Below are positions 11,675-22,075 of a DNA stretch of 64,000 nt, one piece after another. Origin of the DNA: Nephrocerus scutellatus. Lineage: Eukaryota; Arthropoda; Insecta; Diptera; Pipunculidae. The translations under genes and the position numbers were made by a program. Within the stretch, counting starts at the first letter, position 1. Every line of letters begins with the position of its first letter. A model generated the notes under the pieces. The model saw only the letters and a program-made list of their open reading frames with translations. It was not told where the DNA came from and did not search any database. The stretch lies in NCBI GenBank assembly GCA_947095585.1, contig OX352761.1, positions 20,475,277-20,539,276 of the forward strand, written 5' to 3'.

Positions 11675-11900
11675 CATACTAATATTATGAAGAGGTAATG
11701 TTAGTTTGTATGTAGGAGGTACTCTTTAAAACTACTACTCAGGTTTTCACCATTGAACAGGGTTTTTTTATCCGGAGGTTATTGGCTACAGTTTTGGATT
11801 ATTGGAGGGGAAGAGTGGTGTAACCAGTGTGGGGAAGCGGTAAGTTGGTGTGGTCAGTATGGAGGATAGGGGGGGGGGGAGGAGACAGCTGGGCAACACC
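11675..11900. mobile_element. possible Helitron-like non-autonomous fragment
   Basis: Begins with TCTATACATACTAATATTAT, similar to the 5' end of the element at 32322, and continues into a G-rich segment with a run of ten G residues near 11870-11880. I cannot define its 3' terminus, so the call is tentative. Confidence 0.35.
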
Positions 11901-12098
11901 TGTTATTTTAACTTTTGACTGGTCTTGATATCTTTACCGGGGTTAACAGCTAATATGACATACACTTGATGACTATACACCATCCTTTGTTCATCTAATA
12001 AGTAAAAGGAACTTTTATTTGCTATTTGCTTTGCTTGCATTTAGCCTATAGTTAACTTAAGTAAACTGTGTAATTTAATAGATATATTAGTACTGGGG

Positions 12099-12390
12099 GT
12101 GTGGGCGTCGTGACTCAGTGGGAGTGCACATGGCTGCTGAGCAGGAGGTTCAGGTTAGAATCCCAGCAACACAAAAGTATTTTTCACGGTGTCCCACCTC
12201 TCGCGAATGGGTGACAAACCTTCCAAGAGTAATACCTTGTCACGAAAAGCTTCTCAATTCGCCGTTCGGATCCGGCCTTATATTGTAGGTCCCTTCCATT
12301 TGTGTCCAAAAATTTACATGCGCAGCACAAATGGTCGCGAGAAGTTAGGCCTTGGACCGCAATGGTCTGTCGCGCCGAATATTATTATTA
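12099..12390 (+). mobile_element. tRNA-derived SINE, full-length copy with 12-bp target duplication
   Basis: The head has a tRNA-like A box (TGACTCAGTGG at 12110-12120) and a B box-like GGTTAGAATCCC near 12149. A unique body follows (TTTTTCACGGTGTCCCACC; TCAATTCGCCGTTCGGATCC) and the tail ends in CGCCGAATATTATTATTA. The copy is flanked by TTAGTACTGGGG at 12087-12098 and 12391-12402, a perfect target-site duplication. Three more copies occur in this window (14927, 43971, 59922). Confidence 0.9.
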
Positions 12391-12402
12391 TTAGTACTGG
12401 GG

Positions 12403-13512
12403 ATGAGGGAGATTTCTACTGACTCTGCTTTCAGCCCTGGAAGTGCTACAACAACAAGAACAATCACTCTGCCCAAGACCTACCTACCTAAGTTCAAACA
12501 GGCATTCGTCATTTAACGAATACGTACATCATTTAATATTACTTCACGTAACTAATACACCCACCATTTACTATTACTATTAACTTCCGATTATTTTTGC
12601 CTCATTTTGAGATCACACTTCTTGTTCTAGATTATTCAGCTCAAAATTATCTCGTATTCACCGCAAATTTTATATTCCCAATGTCATACAGCGAGTGATA
12701 GATCAAAGTCACCTGTCAAAATGATTTACTTCTAAGCTAGTGAACGGCAGTGTACCAACGAGCAAAAAGTAATTACAAAAACCATCTAAATGACCCTGTA
12801 AATCCACTAAATGGTCCATACTCCATACACATTCTTAACACGAAGGATATGGTTAAACATCCTTCGCACACGTGAACTTATGAAATAAAAAATACAGACT
12901 GATCTATTAGAGGAAATGACATTACAGTAAGGAATACGACTGATCCTAAGAATAATTTTATGATGAGTGAGAGTGGGTAATTCCAATGTGTTGAATGTCA
13001 AAATTCTAAGTATTTATACTATTTATTACCTGAAAAGCAAATCAACGTGGTTTGTGTTACTACTCTCCGTTCGTGGTATTAATTTGTTTATTAGTTTTAT
13101 GGCCTAATTACAAGGAGAGCATTAAGTGCGAGTTTGGCTTTACTTTATTGCTGGTTGTGACAGAACCAAAAAAAATTTAACTTCTTGGAAAGTGACAAAT
13201 TATAACCTGAGAATAATTCCCCTATAAACCAAAAAAAGGGAGGGAAATGGAAAAAAAATTGCATCCTTCCCATCAGCGCAACACACGCACACTTTAGTCT
13301 TTGTGAATTACCCGACGGTTATTAATGCGGGAAAAGTTTATATTTTGTAACCGTCATCGGTTTTCGCCATTGTTGCTTACAATGAAGAATCGAACAACAA
13401 CTACCACCATCGGTGTTGCACGAGAGTATATGGTAGTTAGGTAAATTGCGCAAGCAATTATTACCTTCATTGGAGGGTAAAACACGTCGAAGCCAGTTAG
13501 CAGTTTTCCATA
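12403..13512. other. unassigned AT-rich stretch
   Basis: I see no supported gene. Short open frames lack motifs. Confidence 0.4.
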
Positions 13513-13545
13513 GTACGAGGGCGGCCCGAAAAGTAATCGGCCTAG
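13513..13545 (+). mobile_element. isolated mariner terminal inverted repeat
   Basis: TACGAGGGCGGCCCGAAAAG followed by TAATCGGCCTAG closely matches the ends of the mariners at 6605-7310 and 16185-17065 (inverted there). No transposase is recognised next to it, so it is a solo end or the edge of a short internally deleted copy. Confidence 0.65.
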
Positions 13546-14009
13546 TCAATAAAAAGACAACAATTTTCGACAAAATTCAATTCTCAACAAAGTCTCTTAA
13601 ATTTATACAGTTCCAATCCATATCCATTTTTTCAAGGTTGCAGCGTTTTATGACGTCATAATGCGAAACGATTTTCAACATGATGAACGCAAAAAGGTAT
13701 TTGGCCAGAGAGAGAGAGAGAGAAAGAGAGAACTATGCTATCTACATTCTTTGTTGAGCTTGTACTACAAACATCGATCAAATGCGTGTTTTTGTGATTT
13801 ACTGCAGTCTCAGCGAACACACATTGACACACTTGTTTGTAATTTGAATGTTACGAGTATTAAAAAATTTTATTTGAGGTCCTATTTAAGCACCTTCCAC
13901 ACGACCAAGAGAGCTGAACTTTTTTGAGCAGCTCAGTGTTAAGGGCCTTTTATGAAATCTCGCGTATGACGCGTGTCGCTAGTCGCTTAATCTTTGGAGT
14001 AGACTCCAC
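13546..14009. other. unassigned stretch with a GA microsatellite
   Basis: Contains a GAGAGAGAGAGA tract at about 13709-13730. No gene recognised. Confidence 0.5.
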
Positions 14010-14062
14010 CTCAAAAACAGATAATTTGGCGGTTATTACCAAATAATACAATGTTTTAAAAT
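14010..14062 (+). repeat. short copy of dispersed AT-rich repeat R
   Basis: Shares CTCAAAAA(C/T)AGATAATTTGG and the following CGRTTATTRCCAAA block with 29720-30050 and 53255-53610. Only the first 50 bases of the repeat are present here. Confidence 0.6.
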
Positions 14063-14074
14063 TGATATTCGTTG

Positions 14075-14205
14075 TTTCACTGTTCCTGAGGATCTTTTGG
14101 GGGTCTTTTGGGGGTCTTTTGGGGAGAGTTTGGGGGTCTATTTGGGGGCATTTTGAGAATCTCTTTGAGGGTCTTCTTGGTCTCTTTACGCTTGTGCACA
14201 TTCAC
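14075..14205 (+). repeat. G-rich minisatellite with quadruplex potential
   Basis: TCTTTTGGGGG-type units of about 11 bases. Runs of four or five G occur at 14099-14103, 14110-14114, 14121-14124, 14132-14136 and 14144-14148, with 6-7 base spacers. This satisfies the usual pattern for an intramolecular G-quadruplex. The complementary motif (AAAAGACCNCCAAAA) fills 15073-15620. Confidence 0.75.
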
Positions 14206-14339
14206 GCATCGACACATAACACTACAAGAATATTTTATCAACAAAAAAATGTAGATGGGAAAAATTATTTTCAAAGATAATTATATATCTGTTAGTAAAA
14301 CATTATTCTGTTTTTACATCACCAGATAATTGCATATAG

Positions 14340-14640
14340 TATGGAGTAGCTGCTCTTCTTGGCACAGATTATCATAAAACACCACTTATTTTGGGTGGTG
14401 ATTTGCATCTAATGATTCGATACCATTAAATAACTTTTTTCGTAAAAAATTCAATCTGCATATAAATAATAACGATCCTAAGATAGCAACAACAAAATCT
14501 GGAACTACAATAGATATTGTTTTTACACGATATCCAGAGAATATTGAGTCAAAATCGTACATTTCATATAGTTAAGTTATCACAACGCTATTGTGTCAAC
14601 TATACCAATGCAATCATCATCATATAACACTGTAAATATC
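14340..14640 (+). mobile_element. endonuclease (EEP) fragment of a LINE or Helentron
   Basis: Broken frames give LILGGDLH near 14388, then KFNLHINNNDPKIATTKSGT with TIDIVFTRYPEN, then SYFSYH-like sequence. The G-G-D-x-x and S-G-T-T-I-D-x-x-x-x-R motifs are those of exonuclease-endonuclease-phosphatase nucleases carried by retroelements and by Helentrons. The wording resembles the Helentron type, but that is from memory of the family and not tested. Confidence 0.5.
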
Positions 14641-14926
14641 TATGAAATCAATAAGAAATAAAAAGTGGGTGTGCGCGTTAGAAATTATACTTCTTTTGGA
14701 GTGGTTAAAAATTAAGGGTTAATATGCATTCTAAAAAACGATATGAGTAGAATGATAAGACGAGTAAAGGGAGATAGTAAATTCGATCGGTGAAATGTTA
14801 TCGCACGATTCGATATATTACATAGCAGAATGGTTCAGTTCACTGCGCAACAAAATGTCTAAACTGGATAATTCAGAATGATGTTCTATAATATAAAATA
14901 TAGAAATATTTCTTACAGTTTTTTAA

Positions 14927-15072
14927 TATAATAATATTCGGCACGACAGACCGTTGGGGTCCAAGGCCTAGTTTCTCGCGACCACTTGTGTTGTGCATGT
15001 ACATTTTTGGACACAAATGAAAGGAACCTACAATTTAAGGCCAGATCGGAACGGCGAATTGAGAAGCTTTCC
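14927..15072 (-). mobile_element. 5'-truncated tRNA-derived SINE
   Basis: Corresponds to the 3' half of the SINE at 12099-12390 in reverse orientation: (AAT)n tail, ATTCGGCACGACAGACCG, the GGACACAAATG block and GAATTGAGAAGCTTTCC. The tRNA-like head is missing, and the sequence changes to the A/C-rich minisatellite at 15073. Confidence 0.85.
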
Positions 15073-15620
15073 CAAATGACCCTGAAAATACCACCTAAAA
15101 GACCACCCAAAAAACTCTCAAAAGACCGCCAAAAAATTTCCAAAAAGAAACCAAAACCCAAAGGGAAGGAAGAAAGAATCACAAAAGACCTTAAAATACA
15201 TCTTAAAAGTTCCCCAAAGGACCACCCAAAAAACTCTCAAAAGACCACCAAAAAATTTCCAAAAAGAAACCAAAACCCAAAGAGAGAGAAAGAATCCCAA
15301 AAGACCTACAAAAAGACCTTAAAATACCTCCTAAAATTCTCCAAAACATTCTAAGTAGTCCCCCAAAAGACCTTCTAAAATACATCCTAAAACCCCCAAA
15401 ACATTCGCAACATTCGCAAAAGACCTTTAAAGACTCCCAATATACCTTCCAAAATAACCCGAAATACCCCTAAAAGACCACTAAAAAAATACAAAAAACC
15501 TTCCATAAGGCCCTCTAAAGACCCACCTGTACCACCAAAATAATCTCAAAATTCCCCCATAAGACTCCCAAAATATCACAAAAAGACCACTAAGACTCTC
15601 AAAAGACCCCAAAAGTACAA
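15073..15620 (+). repeat. A/C-rich minisatellite with a 119-bp higher-order duplication
   Basis: Dense repeats of AAAGACC(A/G)CC and CCAAAA. A 119-base unit starting ACCACCCAAAAAACTCTCAA occurs at 15102 and again at 15221 almost unchanged, including the AAACCAAAACCCAAAG end. Long open frames here (for example 14986-15354) are a by-product of the repeat and encode Lys/Pro-rich low complexity. Confidence 0.8.
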
Positions 15621-15850
15621 CCAAGATGTTGTGTATGGATATTTGGTTGATCAGCATTGCGTTGCGGACAGCGGAAAAATTAAACCATCATGTCGCCCTT
15701 TCGTAACGCTCCCACTTTCGTAAAGCTCTCAATTTCACCCTCTACTAAGCGCGCCAAACGAAATAAAACTAATATTTTTCTCAATTTATTCCTTTTAATA
15801 ATATCTTTAAATGCTGCAAATACTTTAAGTATTTTAAAATAGTTTTCTCT

Positions 15851-15852
15851 TT

Positions 15853-15883
<31 letters not shown>

Positions 15884-15884
15884 A
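15851..15884. repeat. CT microsatellite
   Basis: An uninterrupted run of CT dinucleotides, preceded by imperfect CTCCCTCT. Confidence 0.85.
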
Positions 15885-16094
15885 CCATCGTACCTCTTAG
15901 TACTTACAAATCGTTTTCATTTTAAGTTTATATTGGCAAAGAAGTTTCACTTTTGCCACGTGTACTCTGTACACACGCAACTTTTTTTTCGATACCCTCC
16001 GAATAATACGATTTCTATAAGCCCTCAAAATAGGCGTCTGTTTCCCTGATGACTTTCTCATTCGACTTTTATCAACGACGATTTTTTTTCGACG

Positions 16095-16185
16095 ATTATC
16101 AAAAAGTTAAATTGTGCAAGTGAAATTGTGCCCAGTGGAATTGTGCGAAGTTGAATTGTGCCAGTTGAATTGTGTCCAGTGGGAT
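16095..16185 (+). repeat. minisatellite of TTGAATTGTGC units
   Basis: About five units of 16-18 bases with the core (T/A)TTGTGC or ATTGTGT (AAATTGTGCAAG, GAAATTGTGCCCAG, GGAATTGTGCGAAG, TGAATTGTGCCAG, TGAATTGTGTCCAG). It directly adjoins the left side of the mariner at 16185 and may have grown from its edge. Confidence 0.7.
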
Positions 16186-17065
16186 TGGCCTAGAATTAGT
16201 CGGAGGGTGCTCAAGTTTGAAGATGAGGAACCAATTCGTAGCGCAAACCATGTAATTTTGGTACATTATCTTGGAAAAGAAGTTTTTTCTTAGCCAAATT
16301 TGGCCGCTCGAATCGATCCAACAGTTCAGCATAATATACGCTGGTAATTATTTTGCCTTTTTAAAGATAATCTACGTGCGCCAGAAGCAGACTAGTGTTT
16401 GAACCTTCCTTTTTTGTCTCTGGGGTGTTGTGATGGACCCATATTCCGTCCAAGGTTGCAAAAACTCCTTTTTGTCGCGGTTGAACATCGCCAATCAGTC
16501 CTTTGAAATTGTCACACGGTCGTGCTTGTTGTCAAAAGACAGCAAACGCGGCACACACCTCCTGACAGCGAGCTTCCTTAGTCCGAAATATTCATGCAAT
16601 ATATTCTCTACTCGTTCACGTGAAATGGCTACGGCCTTGCACTCTGGCGTACCTTCACTCGTCGATCGTCAATTACCATACTATGGATTTTATCGACTTC
16701 TGTTGTGAAGACCTCTTTTAGACAGCCTGGACTCTTATCATCGTCAAAAAGGCTCGTACAACCGCACTTAAATTCAGCTGTGCAATCTTTATTTTATTGT
16801 TAATATCGAAGATGCAGTCCCAAAAACATCGTTCAATTCGGTGTTGATCTCATCGTTCGTTTTATTTTTTAAAAAGAAGTGTCTTATTACTGCACGATAA
16901 TCAATTTTGTTCATTTTTTGTAAAAACCCACACAAGTTGCTAGCATTCAATGACTACACAAACTAAATGAAGCAGCTGGCAGAAAACATATGAAGGATAT
17001 CATTACATTGATACTGGTATCGCCATCTCTTGCCTAGCGCGATTATTTTCTGCCCGCCCTTGTAT
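16185..17065 (-). mobile_element. decayed mariner element, transposase N-terminal and central parts
   Basis: Minus-strand reading gives NDEINTELNDVF near 16855 (helix-turn-helix region), ENILHEYFGLRKLAVR near 16615 and VPRLLSFDNKHDR near 16555, the conserved central block of mariner transposases, then the region around the first catalytic Asp. The right terminal repeat (17065-17010) matches that of the 6605-7310 copy. The C-terminal DNAPAHKS block and the left end are not recognisable. Multiple stops. Confidence 0.75.
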
Positions 17066-18149
17066 ACAAAAATATACCCTTCGCAGATTGGCTCTTTAGA
17101 AAAAGATGAAAAAAAAACCTTTGAATACTAATACACTAGCACTGATCAAGTGGCACATTAAATCATTACACACAGCCAGTAAAGCAAAGAAACATAGACG
17201 TTATGTGTGTAGAGTTGGTTAGGGCATATTGTCCTTACAGGGGTGGGTGGAGGAGTGTGTTTCGAAATTAATTTTTAAATTGAAACGGAAAATAAATATT
17301 TTGGCACGAGTCAATTGTTTTGCCGGTCACGGTTAATAACTGATTTGCAAAATTTGAGTACATATTTACATTGTGATGGAAACTGGTCTCCCATGACCAC
17401 TTTGTTATTGAATTGTCACTGGAATTCTCTCTATGGAACGTCATTAATAATGCTACTGCATTTACACAGATTCTCGCATCAGGGATTTCCTGGTTCTCCT
17501 GTATGTTTTAACCAAGTTGGGTGCAGTAAAAATCAAATACTAAAGGGAGTGTTGGCAAACGGTTTAATTGACCGTACAATGAAAATCACGTATCGCAAAT
17601 TCTAAGAATTGGCTCGTACAGCAAACGAGGGCTGTTTGATATATATGGATTCAATGTTGACCTTGACATCTTAACAAACGTTATATAATTTAGTAGAATT
17701 CCGCCTTACTCAACCGTGAATCGTGACCGTGAATTACTGGAAAACATCGAAGGTTTTCCCAATAATAAAGAAACAGATGAATCCTCGTTAGCCAACAAAA
17801 ATTGGCTGTACGCGAGGTGACGCGATGAAGAGAAGCGAGAGCGAAACTTGAAGCGATGTTTTGCTGTGCAATTTGGCGAGTACAGTCAAGCAAAAGTGCT
17901 GAGCTCAGAGCTGTCTGTCGATTCATCATTAAACGAATAGCCAAGAGCATAGCCATGATAACTGCTGTGTCCTATGTGTACTACTGTAGGTAGATTGCGG
18001 TTATACAGATTTTTTTTGTGGAATAAATTTTCGCATGCCAGTAGAAGAAATATTTTTACAATAATGGATCATTTTTTTCTCACGCTCACAGGATTTGCAT
18101 CCCTTTAATGCTTAGCACAGCGTGGGCGTTGGGAAAGTAGGGAGAGTTT
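17066..18149. other. unassigned stretch
   Basis: Open frames at 17315-17605 (+) and 17956-17690 (-) have no recognised motif. No splice or repeat structure was identified. Confidence 0.35.
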
Positions 18150-20900
18150 AAGTTCAAGATGAGATGTATATGCACGTGTGTCTTAAATGACTGCAGATCC
18201 TACAAATGAATGCAGAAACACAGAGTCGGTCAATTCAATCCAAATAACTATAGTACGGCTTATTAAGAAGGAATCTATGAATTGGTTAGAACGTCTGAAG
18301 ATGGTCCTCATGGTAGACCCGTGGGCTCGAGTTGAGGCACGGATATTAGGGATGGGTTCGAGAATGGGCAGGATGCATCTGGATATTTCTTTTAAACACC
18401 GCTTGTGGAAAAAGCGATAAAAAAAGTGGCAAGCAGGAAGCATTCGTACGATGTGCAAGCGATTCGATTGTTTTCGTGATATTTACGTCACCAATAAGTT
18501 TTATCGTGCGATTCTGAATATTGTCTAGTAGATGCAATGTCGTATTGAGGGCACTTGCCCAGACAATACAGCTGTATTCAAGTTTATTGCGAATATAAGC
18601 CTTGTAAATAGTACTCAGATCTGAAGGAGTAAAGTACATATTGCACTGTTTTAGGAAATCTAAACATTTCGCAGCATTCCTAGCGATGGCAAATATCTGG
18701 TCGTTCCAACAAAGCTTGTTGTTGACGCACATACTGAGAATTGCGAGTTTTTCAGTTTCTTCGATGCAAGATCCATTCATGGATAAAGGTTGGGGGTTTA
18801 AATTACGCTTGGACGACAGAAGACAGCATTGAGTTTTAAAAGCTCTACTACTCTATTGTTTAGTCCCCACCTTGATATGCTGTCAAAGTCAGAATTTAAC
18901 GTACTTAACATACGTTGTTATTCAAGTTCCACTAGCGACGAAGAGGTGCGTGCAGAAAGCGTGAAATCATATAAAAAGCTAAGAGTGCTGTCGTCAGCGA
19001 AAGAATAGATTGGATGTGGAAGTGGCGGATCGGAGATTATTAATGAAAATCAGAGAGAGTGTCAGAGACAAAACAGAGCCTTGGGGAACACCGGCGTGTA
19101 TGCGGTGAACATTGGATTTGAAACCGTCCAATACGACGGACAGAAAGGTAGTTACAAGTCCAATCGAGCAGGGCCCTATCTATTTCATTTTCGACAAAAG
19201 AGCTTGATGTCAAATGCCTTGGATATATCGAGTGCAGCAACTTTGCTTTTACCAAATTTGTGAATAGACTGGTTCCACTTTTCAGTGAGATAAGCCATCA
19301 GATCACCTGTAGAACGTTGCCTTTGAAAACCGTACTACTGATCGCTAAGATTTCACATTATTCAAGGTATTGCATAATCTTACGAATGATAAGCGTTTCC
19401 ATGACCTTGGAAAGTATGGATGTTAGCGCAATGGGTCGGTACGAGGAAAGAGATGACGGTTCGCTTTTTTTAGGAACAGACTGGACAAAGGCTTTTTGCC
19501 AATTCCTTGGGAAGACTCCAGAAGAATAAGAGAAATGGAAAAGCCTGCCTGATTCGAAAATATAGCGGGAATGCTATCAGGCCCAGCAGATTTATGAATG
19601 TTGAGATCATTTAATACTCTAGCTATTTGGCGAGTACGAAAGTAGAACTGTTCCATAGAGGTTTCGACTCTTGTAAGAACACGCGGCGACAACGCCCTAT
19701 CTGGTAGCGTGAAGCTAGCTGCGTCATGTGAAGCAAGCAGATTGACCTTGTCTATAGAGTTGAAAGTTGGAATGTCGTTGTGAATGAGCGTTGGGATTGA
19801 AGACGAGGCAGTCTTTTTAATTCGTTTCACGAATGACCAAAAATGTTTACTTGCTTTGGGAACTTGAAGAATTTTTTGTCTCGGTTTTTGGTCATAGTCG
19901 AATTTATTTGAGGTAGGCATTGCAATCATTTCTGACTCGTCTAAATTTGGTTCGGTTTTCCACAGTGGAGTTTTTTTTATATAACCGAAAGCAAACCTCA
20001 CGGTTCCTAGTAGCCTCTTTGCAGCTTATATCATACCAAGCATTTCCTTCGGTTTGATACACTTTGTCCTGGAAGGGATAAATTGTCTCATACCCTCGAG
20101 TATTATGTTAGTGATCGTATCAGAAGTGGCATCCACACTACTATTGGCGTTAAGTGGCCAGTTAATGATTCTAAAGAAATTATTGAGTTGGCTTTCTCGT
20201 ATAGCCATACTTTTCTTTTAGGAGTTTTCTCTTTAACTGTGTGGTTTGACAACGAGAAATTAGCTGATACTACACAATGGTCTGAAGAGCCTAGAGGCGA
20301 TAATACACTGATGGTGTATTTGTTAGGAAGAGAAGTAAGAAACAAGTCAAGGGTATTAGCGTTATGACTTACAATGTCTGGAATTCGAGTGGGCTCATTC
20401 ACAAGCTGAATGAGTAGGTTTAAATCGGCCAGTAACTCAACATCCCTTCCTTGTGGTGTTGTTAAGCCTGAATGGCGAAGCCAACTAGAATTGTGTATAT
20501 TGAAATCTACCGCAATTACAATTTCAGACAATGGATCAATTGATAAAATTCTAGTGATAGAGTCGGACAGTGTACCTAACTCACTACAAGTTGAGACACT
20601 GTCTAAATTAGGACTACCTTATATGAAGCAGTAGTATATGATATGCTTACGCACTTTGACTTTGAGCCAAATGAAGTTAAATTCCGCGTTGGAACAATTG
20701 AAGTGTGCTTGGGTTTGGCAAGCTATATCACTAGGTACGTATATGGCGAGACCGCGATGGGGAAAAAATACTGGCACCAAGTTGTAACCAGGCCAAATAA
20801 AATCCGAAACGTCGGAATCGAATTAAATTTGAGTTCTACACTCAAGTACTTTGTAATAAAATGGATCACGGATCCACATAGGAGGGAAATGTAAAACATA
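18150..20900 (-). mobile_element. LINE family A (Jockey-superfamily): endonuclease plus reverse transcriptase, decayed
   Basis: Order from right to left matches a non-LTR ORF2. An EEP endonuclease spans about 20880-20100, with VDFNIHNSSW, VNEPTRIPD, LDLFLTS and LGSSDHCVV (catalytic D..N and S-D-H motifs). A linker follows with FWSFVKRIKKTASSS and LNIHKSAGPDSIP (19600). The RT core has SVRRIGRFQIQCSP near 19150 and a degraded ADDS box near 18990. The C-terminal thumb at 18780-18350 includes LCWNDQIFAIARNAAKCL and a LEYSCIVWASAL block. At about 2.7 kb it is the longest element here, but it carries many stops and frameshifts. No poly(A) or target duplication was identified. Confidence 0.85.
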
Positions 20901-21009
20901 AAAATGAACAGCTATTACTTAATAATTTAAAATAAATTAGTTAATATCTTTGTTACCACAAATAAACGATTTAAATATAAGTAGCTTCTAGCGCGGCTAT
21001 TTGCCTCAA

Positions 21010-22075
21010 TGCAACCTCCCAATGGGTAAGAAATAAATTCGGACACTCATCCGTTCTGAACGACACGATGTATAGACTGCACCATTCCGCAACTACATTT
21101 TAACAACTTCCAGGTCACCATCCCCTTCAGATCACTATGAGAAGAAGGTGCTATCACGGAAGATGAATCGTTCAGTTTTATACTGACGGGTCAAAAACTG
21201 ATGATGGGGTAGGCGGAGATATTTTCTCAAAAAGGCTGAACATTAGTCTCTCATTCCATCTTCACAACCACTGCAGTGTTTTTCAAGCAGAGATCATGGC
21301 GATAAAATAAGTCCTGTCTTGGGTGAAGAGAAACGTTATATCCACCAAGGGTATCCACATCTTCCCGGATAGTCAAGCAGCTTTGAGATCCCTAGAACTC
21401 TATTGTAGCCCTAGACTGCCGATCATCTCCCATGGAGATGGCCGAACAGTTCAACATTCACCTGTACTGGGTGCGGGGGCATAGGGACATTCTGGGGAAC
21501 AGCAGGTCTGATAAGCTCGCCGAAAATGGTGCTACGCTGCCCCTTCTAGCTGAAAATGGTTCCTTAGGCATACCGATTACTACATGTAAACTCATGTTAA
21601 GGCAGGATGCTACTGATAAACCCAACCTTAGATGGCCAAATGGTATAATTTGTGTAGCGACAAAACAGATCTGGCCAAAGCTGATACCGAAACGCTCCAA
21701 GTGTTTGATCTCTCTAAACAGATTGCACATAAGCGCTACAATAGGTGTCATTACTGGGCTTATAGACAAGCATGCATGCAGCAAGGCTTGGTCTATTTTC
21801 CAATGACTTCTGCAGAAGCTGCATGGACGAGGAGAAGGAAGATGCCATTCTTCACCTTCTCTGCACATGCACAGCTCTTTCTCTAAAGCGTATGCTCCAT
21901 TTGGGTGCTTTCATTTATAACGACCACAACGATTTGTCAAGAACTGACATCAAAAGTCTTCTACGCTTCATTGGAAGCTCCAAATGGTTCAACGAGTAGG
22001 GCGAGAAATCCTCTCGAACCATGTGGCATCACAATGGATCATCTATTGGTCTAAGTGGGTCGGTTTCATTATAGT
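21010..22075 (+). mobile_element. LINE family C 3' region with RNase H
   Basis: Starts before the RNase H motif YTDGSKTDDGVGG (21181-21215), continues through FQAEIMAIK, FPDSQAALRSL, the histidine motif LYWVRGHRDILGNSRSDKLA (21459-21520) and a C-terminal zinc-knuckle region with CSFCMDEEKEDAILHLLC (21810-21870). It ends with RFIGSSKWF and GLSGSVSL. The frame shifts at least twice. Sister of the copy split at 5391-6512. Confidence 0.85.

Noticed and set aside
14095..14150. TTTTGGGG-like telomere repeat
   Set aside because: Units carry TC and vary in length; insects do not use this repeat, and the tract is internal.
14986..15354. 122-codon open frame, Lys/Pro-rich
   Set aside because: Falls within the SINE tail and A/C-rich minisatellite; open only because the repeat lacks stops in that frame.
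20643..20894. 83-codon plus-strand frame
   Set aside because: Antisense of the endonuclease start of the minus-strand LINE family A.
21458..21868. 136-codon minus-strand frame
   Set aside because: Antisense shadow of the RNase H and zinc-knuckle region of LINE family C.
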